A model generated the notes under the pieces. The model was given only the letters and a program-made list of their open reading frames with translations. It did not search any database and had not been told where the DNA came from. From positions 248,001 to 312,000 of the forward strand of contig NZ_FZNX01000005.1 of NCBI RefSeq assembly GCF_900188355.1: a stretch of 64,000 nucleotides of DNA, read 5' to 3'. A program made the translations under genes and the position numbers. Below, in pieces: positions 1 to 9,162 of this stretch. Each line of letters begins with the position of its first letter. Position 1 is the stretch's first letter. The DNA is from Lutibacter flavus. GTDB lineage: Bacteria; Bacteroidota; Bacteroidia; Flavobacteriales; Flavobacteriaceae.

Positions 1-74
1 TTTTTTCAATCTTTATTTTTTATAGCCTTTTAAAATTTATAAATCCAGGTTAATCACCTTGTAAATAATTTATA

Positions 75-524
75 TTAATTACTTATTAAACTATAATTTT
101 CAATAACCCTGTTACTCCAATCATCTACTGTTCCGCTTTCATGTTTACAGTTAATTTCAGAATCAGAAACATACTGAAAATGATAAACATCTTTATTAAC
201 TGAAAGGTGTAGAATAGTAATTTGATAATTTGAAGGTGTAATTTGTTCTGTACGATTAAGATATGTTGTACTTAGTATATTGATACGCTCATTATAACTG
301 ACACTATTTGCAATAAAATCATTTTGTGTAAAGCTATAGGCTTTTGAAACAGTAACATTATTTGAATTAACAAATGTCCCTGACCAAGAACCTTGAATCC
401 AAGAAGGGGGAGAAAAGAAGGTGTCATTGCCAACGTGAATATCACCACCAATACCACTATTAACATCTATAGAGCAAGAAATTGATAGAAGCACTATTGT
501 AATAAATAGAAATATGTTTTTCAT
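75..524 (-). CDS. Small secreted lipoprotein, unknown function
   Basis: The 149-residue product starts with a hydrophobic segment and a lipobox-like LLSISC, with Cys17 as the likely lipidation site, so it should be exported and lipid-anchored. The mature part contains a segment with W and G residues (PPSWIQGSWSG) of the kind seen at the start of small lipocalin-like beta barrels, followed by short alternating strands. I do not recognise a family. It stands alone: the next gene upstream is 200 bases away and is transcribed in the same direction. Lipoprotein status is well supported; function is unknown. Confidence 0.7.
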   Translation of the reverse strand: MKNIFLFITIVLLSISCSIDVNSGIGGDIHVGNDTFFSPPSWIQGSWSGTFVNSNNVTVSKAYSFTQNDFIANSVSYNERINILSTTYLNRTEQITPSNYQITILHLSVNKDVYHFQYVSDSEINCKHESGTVDDWSNRVIENYSLISN

Positions 525-725
525 AATATATAACCTAAATTAATTAATGAAGTTAATTATATAGATATTTATATAAAATGAAGAATATCAATTAACTATA
601 TGATTTTAGTCATATAATTTTTAAGAATGAAATATACTTGATTAACTAAAATAGTTGCTTAGAAAAATTTCAAATTTTAAAAATAGCAGAAGAATTTGTT
701 GGTCATCAAAAAGAAGATTTACGTA

Positions 726-2789
726 TTAATTTAATAAGTCCTTCTCTTCAAGTGATTTTCTAATGCTTTTATGATTTTCCCAAAACTTGGTTTCCAGCGT
801 ATTGTATACCTCATTAAATTCGGGTAAGTCTTTAATGTTATCAATTAATGGTTCCATTTTAAAGAAAAGCAATACCCAGTATTGGAAATTATCTTCTTTT
901 GCAAATAACTTTAAATGCTCAATTGATTTTTTTTGGTCGTTTTTATAAGCATAGTAAACAGCCAAACTTAAATTTTTGTAAATAGATTCATCATTAGTAG
1001 CATACTCAAAATAACTATTAAAAAGTTCTTCAGCTTTAGCTTGCTCACCCATTTTTGCATATACATAGCCAATTTTAGAATTCTCATGCTTATAAATACC
1101 TAATTTTTGGGTTTCGCGTATAGTTGTAAATTTATTGTAATAGGTATAAGAATTTTTATAATCTCGCATGTAATAATAAATTTTCCCAATTTCCTGCATC
1201 AAATCTAAACGAGTAGTATCTTTTTGAAACTCCTGAATTAACAATTCTTTTGTTTGTTGTAAATCTTTATTTTTTGCAAATAAAATATACGCTTTTACAT
1301 ATTCAGAAAATATATTTTTAGGATTGTAATCTATAGATTTATTAATATTTATAATCGCTTCTTCTATAAAACCTGTTTGTATAAATGCATTACTTATGTG
1401 TAAATAAATATAGCTGGCGGTAATGGAATCGTTCGCTGCAATATCTAATTGAGCGCCTTTTAAAGCGTATTCTAGATATTTTTGGGTATTTGGTACATAG
1501 CTGGTATAAAAATCGGACAATGTATTAATTATATATGCTGAGTTTGGACTATATTCTAATGCTTTTTCGAAATATGGAACTGCCATTTTAAATTCGGCAA
1601 TATTCATATAAGAAAGCGCTTTTGCAATTAAACTTTCAGGATGTTTAGGGTCTAACAACATCGCTTTTTCAGTATACTCATTTACTAAAGCTGAATGCTT
1701 TTTTTCGGATTGAAAAAGGTCTAAATAATAATAAGCAATGGCAATATTGGCATAGGCGCGTGTAAATTTAGTATCATGTGCTATGGCTTGCTCAAAATAA
1801 GGAATGGCTTTTAGTAAGCCTTCGGTAGTTTCTTTATGAAGCTGGTCTAAACCTTTTAAAAAATAATCGTAGGCAACAGGGTTATTTGTTGGAAGTTTCT
1901 CTATTCTTTCTTTTTCTTCAGGGGTAATAATAACTTCAATTTTATCTGCAATATTTTTGGCTACGTCGTTTTGTAATTTAAAAATATCCGTTACTTTTTT
2001 GTTGTATTGTTCTGCCCATAAATGGTTATCGCTAGAAGCTTCAATTAATTGAATATTCAGTAAAATTTTATCTCCAATTTTTTGTCCGCTACCTTCAACA
2101 AAATAACTAACATTTAACTCTTTTGCTAGTTCAGGAATTGTTTTAGAACTATTTCTGTATTTTTCTACTGAAGTTCTGCTGATGACTTTTAAGTTTTCAA
2201 TTTTTTGAAGATTGGTAAGGATGGATTCCATAACACCATTTATAAAATAAACATTGGTAGAATCGTTGCTATCGTTTTTAAAAGGCAACACTGCAATAGA
2301 CTTTTTAGTAGTTGTTTTTTTTGAAGTATTGGGTTTGAAAATGTTAAATAAAAATGCAAAAAGTACAAAAACAAAAATAGCGGAAGTGACAATGATAGCA
2401 GTCCTTTTTTTATTCGGTTTTTTTATTTGAATTGAATTAGTTTCGGATAAATTTTTAGTGCCAACTTCGCCTGGCGGATAACCATATTGATCTTTGAAGC
2501 ATTTTATAAAATAAGAAGTACTTCCAAAACCGACTTTGTATGAAACTTCAGAAACTGTAAATGAATTCTCTTTTAACAAATCCATCGCGTTTTTTAAACG
2601 CACTTGTCTTATAAATTGACTAACCGATAAGTTGTTCAGTTTTTTAATTTTTCGAAGCAAATTAGAACGACTCATTCCAATTTTAGCTGCAAGTTCTGAA
2701 ACTCCAAATTGTTCATTTGAAATATTATCCTCTATGATTTGTGTAAGCTTATTTAGGAAATCATTTTCAGTGGATTGCAAATCTGACAT
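726..2789 (-). CDS. Membrane-spanning AraC-family regulator with C-terminal TPR domain
   Basis: This is a 687-residue one-component regulator. Residues about 12-109 form an AraC-type double helix-turn-helix (FGVSELAAKIGMSRSNLLRK, then VSEVSYKVGFGSTSYFIKCF). A basic linker and one transmembrane helix follow at about 130-151. Residues about 164-290 resemble the FlgO/adenylate-cyclase-associated fold (KKSIAVLPF...) and the rest to about 650 is TPR-like helical repeat. The order places the DNA-binding part in the cytoplasm and the TPR part in the periplasm, so it could sense an envelope signal. It is divergent from the ankyrin lipoprotein and acyltransferase genes across 268 bases, which makes them plausible targets, but the sequence gives no direct proof. 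Confidence 0.85.
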   Translation of the reverse strand: MSDLQSTENDFLNKLTQIIEDNISNEQFGVSELAAKIGMSRSNLLRKIKKLNNLSVSQFIRQVRLKNAMDLLKENSFTVSEVSYKVGFGSTSYFIKCFKDQYGYPPGEVGTKNLSETNSIQIKKPNKKRTAIIVTSAIFVFVLFAFLFNIFKPNTSKKTTTKKSIAVLPFKNDSNDSTNVYFINGVMESILTNLQKIENLKVISRTSVEKYRNSSKTIPELAKELNVSYFVEGSGQKIGDKILLNIQLIEASSDNHLWAEQYNKKVTDIFKLQNDVAKNIADKIEVIITPEEKERIEKLPTNNPVAYDYFLKGLDQLHKETTEGLLKAIPYFEQAIAHDTKFTRAYANIAIAYYYLDLFQSEKKHSALVNEYTEKAMLLDPKHPESLIAKALSYMNIAEFKMAVPYFEKALEYSPNSAYIINTLSDFYTSYVPNTQKYLEYALKGAQLDIAANDSITASYIYLHISNAFIQTGFIEEAIININKSIDYNPKNIFSEYVKAYILFAKNKDLQQTKELLIQEFQKDTTRLDLMQEIGKIYYYMRDYKNSYTYYNKFTTIRETQKLGIYKHENSKIGYVYAKMGEQAKAEELFNSYFEYATNDESIYKNLSLAVYYAYKNDQKKSIEHLKLFAKEDNFQYWVLLFFKMEPLIDNIKDLPEFNEVYNTLETKFWENHKSIRKSLEEKDLLN

Positions 2790-3057
2790 TGTCGTTAAAA
2801 TTTAAACCGAAATTAGACATTTTTTGGAAAAGATACGAATTATTAAAGTTGAATCTTTGATTGTATAAAAGCTACATTAAAAACTACTGTTTTTAGACTT
2901 TTTTTGTCACTTGCGTCATAATTTATATCGATTCATCATAGTTTACAGTGGTTTCATTAAAATTTATATAAGCTGCTTTTTTATTGATTAGTGTTGCGTC
3001 AGGGTTTAACGGAGATTTACACCATAGAAAAAAGTTAAACTTTAAAACAAATAAAAA

Positions 3058-3657
3058 ATGAAAACACTAAAAATTAATTTAACAAATTCAGTTACAGTAA
3101 CACTATTAATAGCTGCATTATGTATCAATGTTTCTTGTAAAGAAAAAAACGAAAAACCAGAGAAAGAACAAGTAGAAACTTCGGTTTCAAAAACAGAGTT
3201 GAAAGCTCCTGCAGAAGATATTTTTACAGCAACTTTTTTAGGAAACCTTAAAACTGTAGAGCAACATATAAATGCTGGTACAGATTTAAATATGAAGGAT
3301 CAATATGGTTCTACACCACTTATTGCAGCAGTAACATTTGGAAAAACAGATGTTGCAAAAGCATTAATTAATGCAGGTGCAAATTTAAATTTAAAAGGTG
3401 GTGACGGTTCAACTGCTTTACATACTTCGGCTTTCTTTTGTCGTACAGAAATTGTGGAAGCTTTAATTAATGCGGGAGCTGATAAAAGTTTAAAAAACAA
3501 TTATGGTTCTACAGCATTAGAAGCTGTTTTGGCCCCTTTTGAAAATGTTAAACCTATTTATGAGCAAATAAATAAAGATTTAGGTCCTATGGGTTTAAAG
3601 TTAGATTATGAGCATTTAGAAAAAACAAGACCTTTAGTTGCTAATTTATTAAAATAA
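3058..3657 (+). CDS. Ankyrin-repeat lipoprotein
   Basis: The 199-residue product has an N-terminal hydrophobic stretch ending in a lipobox-like INVSC (Cys29), then a charged KEKNEKPEKEQ linker typical of lipoproteins. Residues about 55-155 contain three ankyrin-type repeats, each with the pattern GSTPL/GSTAL followed by ALINAGA. Ankyrin repeats bind other proteins; no partner is known here. The acyltransferase gene starts 12 bases after its stop, so the two are probably co-transcribed. The first ATG just after an A-rich leader is the natural start because it gives a complete signal sequence. Confidence 0.85.
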   Translation: MKTLKINLTNSVTVTLLIAALCINVSCKEKNEKPEKEQVETSVSKTELKAPAEDIFTATFLGNLKTVEQHINAGTDLNMKDQYGSTPLIAAVTFGKTDVAKALINAGANLNLKGGDGSTALHTSAFFCRTEIVEALINAGADKSLKNNYGSTALEAVLAPFENVKPIYEQINKDLGPMGLKLDYEHLEKTRPLVANLLK

Positions 3658-3669
3658 TAAAATTTAAAG

Positions 3670-4725
3670 ATGTCTAATTCAATAAGAAGATACGATATAG
3701 ATTGGTTAAGAGTAATTGCAATTGGGTTACTTTTAATATATCATATAACAATTGTTTTTCAACCTTGGGGTGTATTTATAGGGTTTATTCAAAGTGATCA
3801 ACCTTTAAAATCCTTATGGATACCAATGTCTATGCTAAATGTTTGGAGAATTCCTTTGTTGTTTTTTGTATCAGGAATGGGAGTTTGTTTTGCAATTAAA
3901 AAAAGAAATTGGAAACAGCTATTAACAGAAAGAGCAAGAAGAATTTTGTTACCATTCATATTTGGAATCATTTTTATTGTCCCAATACATTTTCTAATCT
4001 GGCAATATTATTACAGTCAGGATGTGTCTTATATGCTAAATAGAAGTCATTTATGGTTTTTAGGGAATATATTTATGTACGTACTAATTTTGTCTCCATT
4101 GTTCTTTTATTTAAAGAGAATTGAAGGTAGTTTATTAGGGAATAGAATAAAAAAGCTATTTGGAAGCCCGTTGGGTTTTTTAATAATAATAGGAACTTTT
4201 GTTATTGAAACATTTGTTGTTAAGATGGAATCTTTTGAATTGTATGCTATGACAACTCACGGATTTGTTTTAGGGTTATTAGCCTTTTTATTTGGCTTTT
4301 TATTGATATATAGTGAAGCTTATTTTTGGAAATCAGTTCTTAAATGGAGATGGTTTTTAATAATAGTAGCCTCATTGCTATTTTCAGTTCGATTGTTTTA
4401 TTTTGAGTTGGTAAATGCACCAAATTATTTAAAGGCTGTTGAGTCTTGTTTTTGGGTGTTTACAGTATTTGCGTTTGGTTATAGATATTTGAACCATCAA
4501 AGTAAAATATTAAGTTATTTAAGTGAAGCAGTGTATCCAATATATATAATTCATATGATTTTTCTTTTTTTAGGATCGTATTTAATACTGCCACTTAATA
4601 TTTCAACCATTTATAAATTTATATTAATAGTTTTATTTACAGGTGCAGGGTGTTATATTTTGTATGAATTTATAATTAGAAGAATAAAATTTTTAAGACC
4701 ATTTTTTGGGCTTAGAAGGCGGTAA
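3670..4725 (+). CDS. Integral-membrane acyltransferase, acyltransferase-3 family
   Basis: The 351-residue multi-pass membrane protein begins with the family signature RRYDIDWLRVIAIGLLLIYH, in which the His after the first helix is the expected catalytic residue. About ten hydrophobic helices follow, with LFFVSGMGVCFAIKKR and the RARRILLPF motif in place. Members of this family transfer acetyl or other acyl groups to sugars, lipids or peptidoglycan; the acceptor here is unknown. It is the second gene of a pair with the ankyrin lipoprotein, and a strong terminator lies about 85 bases downstream. Family assignment is firm; substrate is not. Confidence 0.9.
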   Translation: MSNSIRRYDIDWLRVIAIGLLLIYHITIVFQPWGVFIGFIQSDQPLKSLWIPMSMLNVWRIPLLFFVSGMGVCFAIKKRNWKQLLTERARRILLPFIFGIIFIVPIHFLIWQYYYSQDVSYMLNRSHLWFLGNIFMYVLILSPLFFYLKRIEGSLLGNRIKKLFGSPLGFLIIIGTFVIETFVVKMESFELYAMTTHGFVLGLLAFLFGFLLIYSEAYFWKSVLKWRWFLIIVASLLFSVRLFYFELVNAPNYLKAVESCFWVFTVFAFGYRYLNHQSKILSYLSEAVYPIYIIHMIFLFLGSYLILPLNISTIYKFILIVLFTGAGCYILYEFIIRRIKFLRPFFGLRRR

Positions 4726-4808
4726 TAATTGTAAAAACAAGAGCTATATTAAAAGTAGGTCTTTTATTGATTTCATTAATTTAAAAAAATTAATACTATA
4801 ACTATTCT

Positions 4809-4842
4809 AAAAAAGCATCTCATAATTAGATGCTTTTTTTTT
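4809..4842 (+). terminator. Rho-independent terminator after acyltransferase
   Basis: A 12-bp perfect stem (4809-4820 aaaaaagcatct pairing with 4828-4839) with a 7-base loop is followed by further T residues to 4842. It closes the ankyrin lipoprotein-acyltransferase operon. The A/T-rich ends also allow some function on the minus strand, for transcripts from the small gene at 4981-5160. Confidence 0.85.
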
Positions 4843-4980
4843 ATCCGCATTTGAAAATTTATTAATAAAACATTTTATCAAACTTTATGAATAACCTTTC
4901 AATGCGTTAAACCAAAATACGATTATTAACTTTTAACCATAAGAGAACACCTTCTTTGTAATTTATAGGTGGTTTGTTTT

Positions 4981-5160
4981 TTAGATTCTCTCATTCAAGT
5001 TTTCGACTCTAATAGACTTCCAAAAGTCTTGATAAGCAAACATTAAATCCTTGGACATGTCCATCCATTTTACTTGTCCGCTCTGGATCGCCATTCTTAA
5101 TTTTCTGAACTTCTCTTTTGTTAAGGGTAATTTCATTTTTTTTAAATCTAGTGTTTTCAT
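4981..5160 (-). CDS. 59-residue protein, homologous to the small protein at 5796-6011
   Basis: This short ORF runs from ATG at 5160 to TAA at 4981. Its product aligns without gaps to the 71-residue product of 5796-6011: LPLTKEKFRKLR and SGQVKWMDMSKDL here match YPLSKQSYDALR and LGELKWINFPKEL there. The shared pattern is PL[ST]K, then LR, then G[EQ][LV]KW and K[ED]L. The conservation across two separate ORFs is good evidence that both are real genes. The product is small, charged and probably cytosolic, with no signal peptide. I do not recognise a family. It lies 636 bases downstream of its relative on the same strand. Confidence 0.7.
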   Translation of the reverse strand: MKTLDLKKMKLPLTKEKFRKLRMAIQSGQVKWMDMSKDLMFAYQDFWKSIRVENLNERI

Positions 5161-5795
5161 GATAAAATATTATTAAGTTTAATTTCTATAAATAGAACCA
5201 ACACACAATTTAATTTCTGATTAGGTAAAGCTTTATTGCCTCAAATAATTCTGCCAAGTTTATGATAATTTAATAAATCAACCGATTATTAATTTAACTT
5301 ATTGCAGAAATTGTGCTTGGGAAACCGACTGGAGTTTTTAAGTTTTCGGTTTTTAATTATTGTTTAAGATAACAATTATTTTTTGGAAATGCAAATTTAG
5401 CAATTGCTGAGCGGTATTCAAGACCCTGTTTTTTTCATTATCTAGGAATTTGGATTGGTGAGATCCTGTTATTGTTAGCGACTTTTTTTTTCAATCATTA
5501 AAATATTGTTCTAATATCTAATAAAGGAAAAGTTGATGTTTATATAACAAAAGAATACCACTACTGAAGGAAGGATTTATTAGTAATGGTATTCCTGGAA
5601 TTTGTTACCACTCTTGGATAGATTCCGAGAGGATAACAAAAAAAAATTGCTTCTTAAAGATAAGAGTTTATCAGTTATAAAACAATTAAATTGTTTATTT
5701 TTTTAAATAGACATAGAAAGAATTTTAAAAAAGTTTATAACTTTATTTTAAATGACTGATAAAACTATATTTCCGTTTTTTAAAGAATCTAGAGA
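5161..5795. other. 635-base gap with two hairpins, no ORF supported
   Basis: I find no convincing coding region here. Two hairpins lie close together: 5553-5565 pairs with 5582-5594 (13 bp, one mismatch, 16-base loop), and 5604-5618 pairs with 5624-5637 (12 pairs including one G-U, with a small internal loop, 5-base apical loop). Neither has a clear T-tract in the correct place for a simple terminator. The region separates two homologous small-protein genes and could hold a leader, a small RNA or only degraded sequence. Confidence 0.4.
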
Positions 5796-6011
5796 TTAAA
5801 TAGAGCTATCAAATTCGTTTGTTGATTCTTTATGCAGTCGTTTTTCAAAATCAATTTCTCGTTCTTCTTGCTCAAAATTATGAAATGCGTCCTTTAATTC
5901 TTTTGGGAAGTTAATCCATTTTAATTCTCCAAGTTTCAATCCTTTTCTTAATGCATCATAGGATTGCTTTGATAAAGGATAGCTTATATTAAGTAGATGT
6001 TTAGCTTTCAT
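5796..6011 (-). CDS. 71-residue protein downstream of sigma factor gene
   Basis: The product is a charged, soluble 71-residue protein with no signal peptide. Its gene starts 33 bases after the sigma factor stop codon on the same strand, so the two are probably co-transcribed. Residues about 12-50 match the product of 4981-5160 in the pattern PLSK...LR...GELKW...KEL...F. The C-terminal tail (EEREIDFEKRLHKE) is a strongly charged predicted helix. No known family comes to mind. The linkage makes a role in modulating the sigma factor possible, but that is inference. Confidence 0.7.
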   Translation of the reverse strand: MKAKHLLNISYPLSKQSYDALRKGLKLGELKWINFPKELKDAFHNFEQEEREIDFEKRLHKESTNEFDSSI

Positions 6012-6044
6012 AATTCAATCATTTTTAATTAGTAGTATTCTTTT

Positions 6045-6905
6045 TCATAAATACATTTTTAAAATCTCACTTCTGGATAAACTTTTTAGCCTTCTTATAG
6101 ATTTATCTTTTATTTGTCGAACACGCTCTCTTGTTAAATGAAGATTTTTCGCAATTTCTTCTAAAGTCATGATTTCTGTATTTCCCAAACCAAAACATAG
6201 TTGAATAACATCAGCCTCTCTAGGTCTTAAGGTTTTCAAAACACGTTTGATATCAATTTTTAACGATTCGTGTAACAGTTCTTTATCTGGATTTGGAAAT
6301 TTCCCAAAATTTAAAACATCATAAAGATTTGAATTTTCACCTTTAATTAGTGGAGCATCTAAAGATGAATGCCTTCCTGAATTTTTTAAAGATATTTTAA
6401 TTTCACTTAAAGTCATATCTAATTTTTCTGAAATTTCTTCAAGCGAAGGAGGCCTTTCATTTTCTTGCTCCAAATACGCATACATTTTGTTTATTTTATT
6501 AATTGAACCAATTTTATTAAGAGGTAGCCTAATTATGCGAGATTGTTCTGCTAAGGCTTGTAAAATTGATTGTCGTATCCACCATACTGCGTATGAAATA
6601 AACTTAAAACCACGTGTTTCATCAAAACGTTTTGCTGCTTTTATCAAACCTAAATTTCCTTCATTTATTAAATCAGTAAGTGCTAATCCTTGATTTTGAT
6701 ACTGTTTCGCTACTGAAACAACAAAGCGTAAGTTTGCTTTAGTTAGTTTTTCCAGAGCAACTGGATCTCCTTTTTTTATTCGCTGCGCTAACTTAACTTC
6801 TGTTTCAGGATTTATTAGGTCAACTTTTGCAATTTCCTGTAGGTATTTATCTAATGATGCAGCTTCTCTATTTGTGAGCTGTTTAGAAATTTTAAGTTGT
6901 CTCAT
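6045..6905 (-). CDS. RNA polymerase sigma factor, RpoD-like (sigma-70 group)
   Basis: The 286-residue product has the layout of the short Bacteroidota sigma-70 proteins: region 1.2 ([19 protein letters not shown]), region 2 with [20 protein letters not shown] and [16 protein letters not shown] for core binding and -10 recognition, region 3, and region 4 with [18 protein letters not shown], the -35 helix-turn-helix. Compared with the housekeeping protein as I remember it, region 3 and the linker before region 4 are divergent ([35 protein letters not shown]). It may therefore be a second, specialised sigma factor rather than the primary one. A 71-residue gene follows 33 bases downstream. Confidence 0.9.
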   Translation of the reverse strand: MRQLKISKQLTNREAASLDKYLQEIAKVDLINPETEVKLAQRIKKGDPVALEKLTKANLRFVVSVAKQYQNQGLALTDLINEGNLGLIKAAKRFDETRGFKFISYAVWWIRQSILQALAEQSRIIRLPLNKIGSINKINKMYAYLEQENERPPSLEEISEKLDMTLSEIKISLKNSGRHSSLDAPLIKGENSNLYDVLNFGKFPNPDKELLHESLKIDIKRVLKTLRPREADVIQLCFGLGNTEIMTLEEIAKNLHLTRERVRQIKDKSIRRLKSLSRSEILKMYL

Positions 6906-7102
6906 TTTATAATATTAATATTCTACGATAAAATTAGGATTGAAGTGTAAGGGGAGAAATTGTAACTTTCAAAAAAAGGAATTATATATTTGAAATACTA
7001 TGAGAATAATCAATATAATTAATGATTCTTATCAGTTATTATGTTCAATTTTAATGATATAGTTCGGGTGAACTATCAAGATTTTTGTTTAATTGTTAAT
7101 TT

Positions 7103-7148
7103 TTGAATTGAAAAAGCCTTTCAAAATTGAAAGGCTTTTTCAATTCAA
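7103..7148. terminator. Long perfect hairpin, bidirectional terminator-like
   Basis: A perfect 22-bp stem (7103-7124 with 7127-7148) surrounds a GC core (gcctttc/gaaaggc) with A and T tracts on either side, so either strand reads as stem plus U-run. It lies between the sigma factor start and the small ORF at 7203-7352. On the minus strand it would end transcripts from that ORF before they reach the sigma factor gene. Confidence 0.7.
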
Positions 7149-7202
7149 TTTAAACAAAATTATTAATGGAAAGTATTACTTAAAAAAAGAGGGGTTGTTG
7201 GT

Positions 7203-7352
7203 TTAGCTACAATAATTTTCTAAAAATTCTTCAAAAGACATAGGTTGAAGATTTCGAAAACTGTAATGGTTTAAATAAGTTTTGTAATCTTTTAATGCGG
7301 TTTGATTAATACCTTGTTCGGCATAAACATTTTGTGGGGAAATAGAGTTCAT
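7203..7352 (-). CDS. Candidate 49-residue protein
   Basis: An ATG-to-TAA ORF of 50 codons encodes a soluble acidic peptide (MNSISPQNVYAEQGINQTAL... ending in MSFEEFLENYCS). Codon use and the proportion of charged and aromatic residues look like real protein, and a terminator-like hairpin sits 54 bases downstream. There is no signal peptide, membrane segment or family I recognise. It is separate from the polysaccharide locus, which begins on the other strand. Coding status is plausible rather than proven. Confidence 0.45.
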   Translation of the reverse strand: MNSISPQNVYAEQGINQTALKDYKTYLNHYSFRNLQPMSFEEFLENYCS

Positions 7353-7652
7353 GATAATAGAATTTGGGGTTGACTTAATTCGACTAAATACTAATATGAG
7401 ATAAAACTACAAATTAATTTATTAAAATCCAAATAAAATTACCATTTATTGTTGAAAAACAACCATTTAGGTGGAATTTCGAGCCATTTATATTGTTTTT
7501 CAAATATTTTCGGAATGGAGCTTTATCCATTAATATTTTAGTTTAATTATTTTTAGAATTGAAATTACTACTTATTTATGAGCTATATTTATTTCTTTAG
7601 AAGATGCATATAATGTTAGTTTGAAGTGCAATCTAAGTTTCCTTAAAAGAGG

Positions 7653-7682
7653 TTGGTAATCAATATTAATTGGTTATTTTTG
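7653..7682 (+). promoter_or_regulatory. Bacteroidota-type promoter for the polysaccharide locus
   Basis: TATTTTTG at 7675-7682 matches the Bacteroidota -7 element TAnnTTTG, and TTGG at 7653-7656 lies at suitable spacing for the -33 element. Transcription would start about 20 bases before the rfbA ATG at 7710. The rest of the 7353-7652 gap is AT-rich and shows no gene; a 9-bp inverted repeat (gaaaaacaa/ttgtttttc) at about 7455-7501 is its only other structure. Confidence 0.5.
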
Positions 7683-7709
7683 CTTAGTTGTTGAATTTTA
7701 AATAATATT

Positions 7710-8588
7710 ATGAAGGGAATTATATTGGCAGGTGGGTCTGGAACACGTTTATATCCAATTACAAAAGGTACTTCAAAACAATTATTGGCTATCTATGATA
7801 AGCCAATGATTTATTACCCGCTTTCAATTTTAATGCTTTCAGGAATAACAGAGGTTTTAATAATTTCAACACCTCAGGATTTGCCAAATTTCAAAAAATT
7901 ATTAGGAGATGGAAATTCAATTGGAATGCAGTTTTCTTATATAGAACAGCCGAGACCAGAAGGTTTGGCCCAAGCGTTTATTTTAGGTGAAGATTTTATA
8001 GGAAATGATGATGTTTGTTTAATTCTAGGTGATAATATTTTTTATGGTGCTGGTATAGAAAAGCTTTTAAGTGAAGCCGTTCATACTGCAACTATTCAAA
8101 AAAAGGCTTCGGTTTTTGGTTATTATGTGCAAGACCCAGAGAGATATGGAGTTGCAGAATTTGATAAAAACAAAAATGTTTTAAGTATTGAAGAAAAACC
8201 AATACATCCAAAAAGTAATTATGCTGTTGTAGGGTTGTATTTTTATCCAAATAGCGTTGTTGAAATAGCAAAGAATATTAAGCCAAGTAAGCGTGGTGAG
8301 TTAGAAATAACTACGGTTAATCAAAGGTATTTAGAGCAAAATAATTTAAAGATGGAACTTCTCGGAAGAGGTTATGCCTGGTTAGATACTGGTACGGAAG
8401 ATTCATTGTTAGAAGCTTCAAATTTTATTCAAACTATAGAAAAGCGTCAAGGTTTAAAAATTGCTTGTATCGAAGAAATTGCATTTGAAAAAGGTTATAT
8501 TAAAAAGGAACAATTGCTCTTTTTAGCAGAAGAATATAAAAATAATAGTTACGGGCAGTATTTGTTGCGTATAGCAAACTCAAAATAA
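7710..8588 (+). CDS. rfbA: Glucose-1-phosphate thymidylyltransferase RmlA
   Basis: RmlA makes dTDP-glucose from dTTP and glucose-1-phosphate, the first step to dTDP-L-rhamnose. The 292-residue length is normal. The nucleotide-binding signature [11 protein letters not shown] lies at the N-terminus, with [17 protein letters not shown], the LGDNIFYG acidic motif and the [11 protein letters not shown] segment near the C-terminus. It opens the polysaccharide locus and is followed one base later by rfbC. Start choice is clear: the ATG precedes [12 protein letters not shown] directly. Confidence 0.97.
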   Translation: MKGIILAGGSGTRLYPITKGTSKQLLAIYDKPMIYYPLSILMLSGITEVLIISTPQDLPNFKKLLGDGNSIGMQFSYIEQPRPEGLAQAFILGEDFIGNDDVCLILGDNIFYGAGIEKLLSEAVHTATIQKKASVFGYYVQDPERYGVAEFDKNKNVLSIEEKPIHPKSNYAVVGLYFYPNSVVEIAKNIKPSKRGELEITTVNQRYLEQNNLKMELLGRGYAWLDTGTEDSLLEASNFIQTIEKRQGLKIACIEEIAFEKGYIKKEQLLFLAEEYKNNSYGQYLLRIANSK

Positions 8589-8589
8589 T

Positions 8590-9162
8590 TTGGAATTTAT
8601 AAGAACTGAAATACCCGATGTGGTACTATGCAAACCAACCATTTATAATGATGAACGTGGTTATTTTTATGAAGTTTTTAAAAAAGAAAGCTTCGAAAAA
8701 AATGTGGGTTATTCAGTAAATTTTTGTCAGGATAATGAGGCAAAGTCATCAAAAGGTGTTTTGAGAGGTCTGCATTATCAATTGCCACCATATGCACAAT
8801 CTAAATTGGTTAGAGTTATAAAAGGTAAGGTTTTAGATGTGGTTGTTGATATTAGAAAAGAATCAGCAACATTTGGAAAATCGGTGGTGGTTGAGCTAAG
8901 TGAAGAGAATAAATACCAACTTTTTGTTCCTCAGGGTTTTGCTCACGGTTACCTGACTTTAACTGATGACACTATATTTTGTTATAAAGTGGATAATTAT
9001 TACAATAAAGAATCGGAAAGAGGAATTATATATAATGATAAAAATTTAAATATTGATTGGCATTATCCTTTGAACGAATTAATTATTTCTGAAAAAGATA
9101 AAATACAGCCAACTTTTAAAAATGCTGATTTGTTTGAACCAAATTTTAAAATGAATGATTAA
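8590..9162 (+). CDS. rfbC: dTDP-4-dehydrorhamnose 3,5-epimerase RmlC
   Basis: RmlC epimerises C3 and C5 of dTDP-4-keto-6-deoxyglucose. The 190-residue cupin protein has the DERGYFYEVFKKESFE motif, the GLHYQ catalytic His region, DVVVDIRKESATFGK and FVPQGFAHGY. The start is TTG at 8590, one base after the rfbA stop; the resulting N-terminus (MEFIRTEIPDVVL) matches the family, and no earlier in-frame ATG would fit. Its end overlaps rfbD by 8 bases, consistent with translational coupling. Confidence 0.96.
   Translation: MEFIRTEIPDVVLCKPTIYNDERGYFYEVFKKESFEKNVGYSVNFCQDNEAKSSKGVLRGLHYQLPPYAQSKLVRVIKGKVLDVVVDIRKESATFGKSVVVELSEENKYQLFVPQGFAHGYLTLTDDTIFCYKVDNYYNKESERGIIYNDKNLNIDWHYPLNELIISEKDKIQPTFKNADLFEPNFKMND

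Noticed and set aside
640-772. Plus-strand open stretch reading ILKIAEEFVGHQKEDLRIN, possible gene fragment
   Set aside because: It is only about 30 codons, has no start codon and overlaps the end of the AraC/TPR gene. Too little to support a feature.
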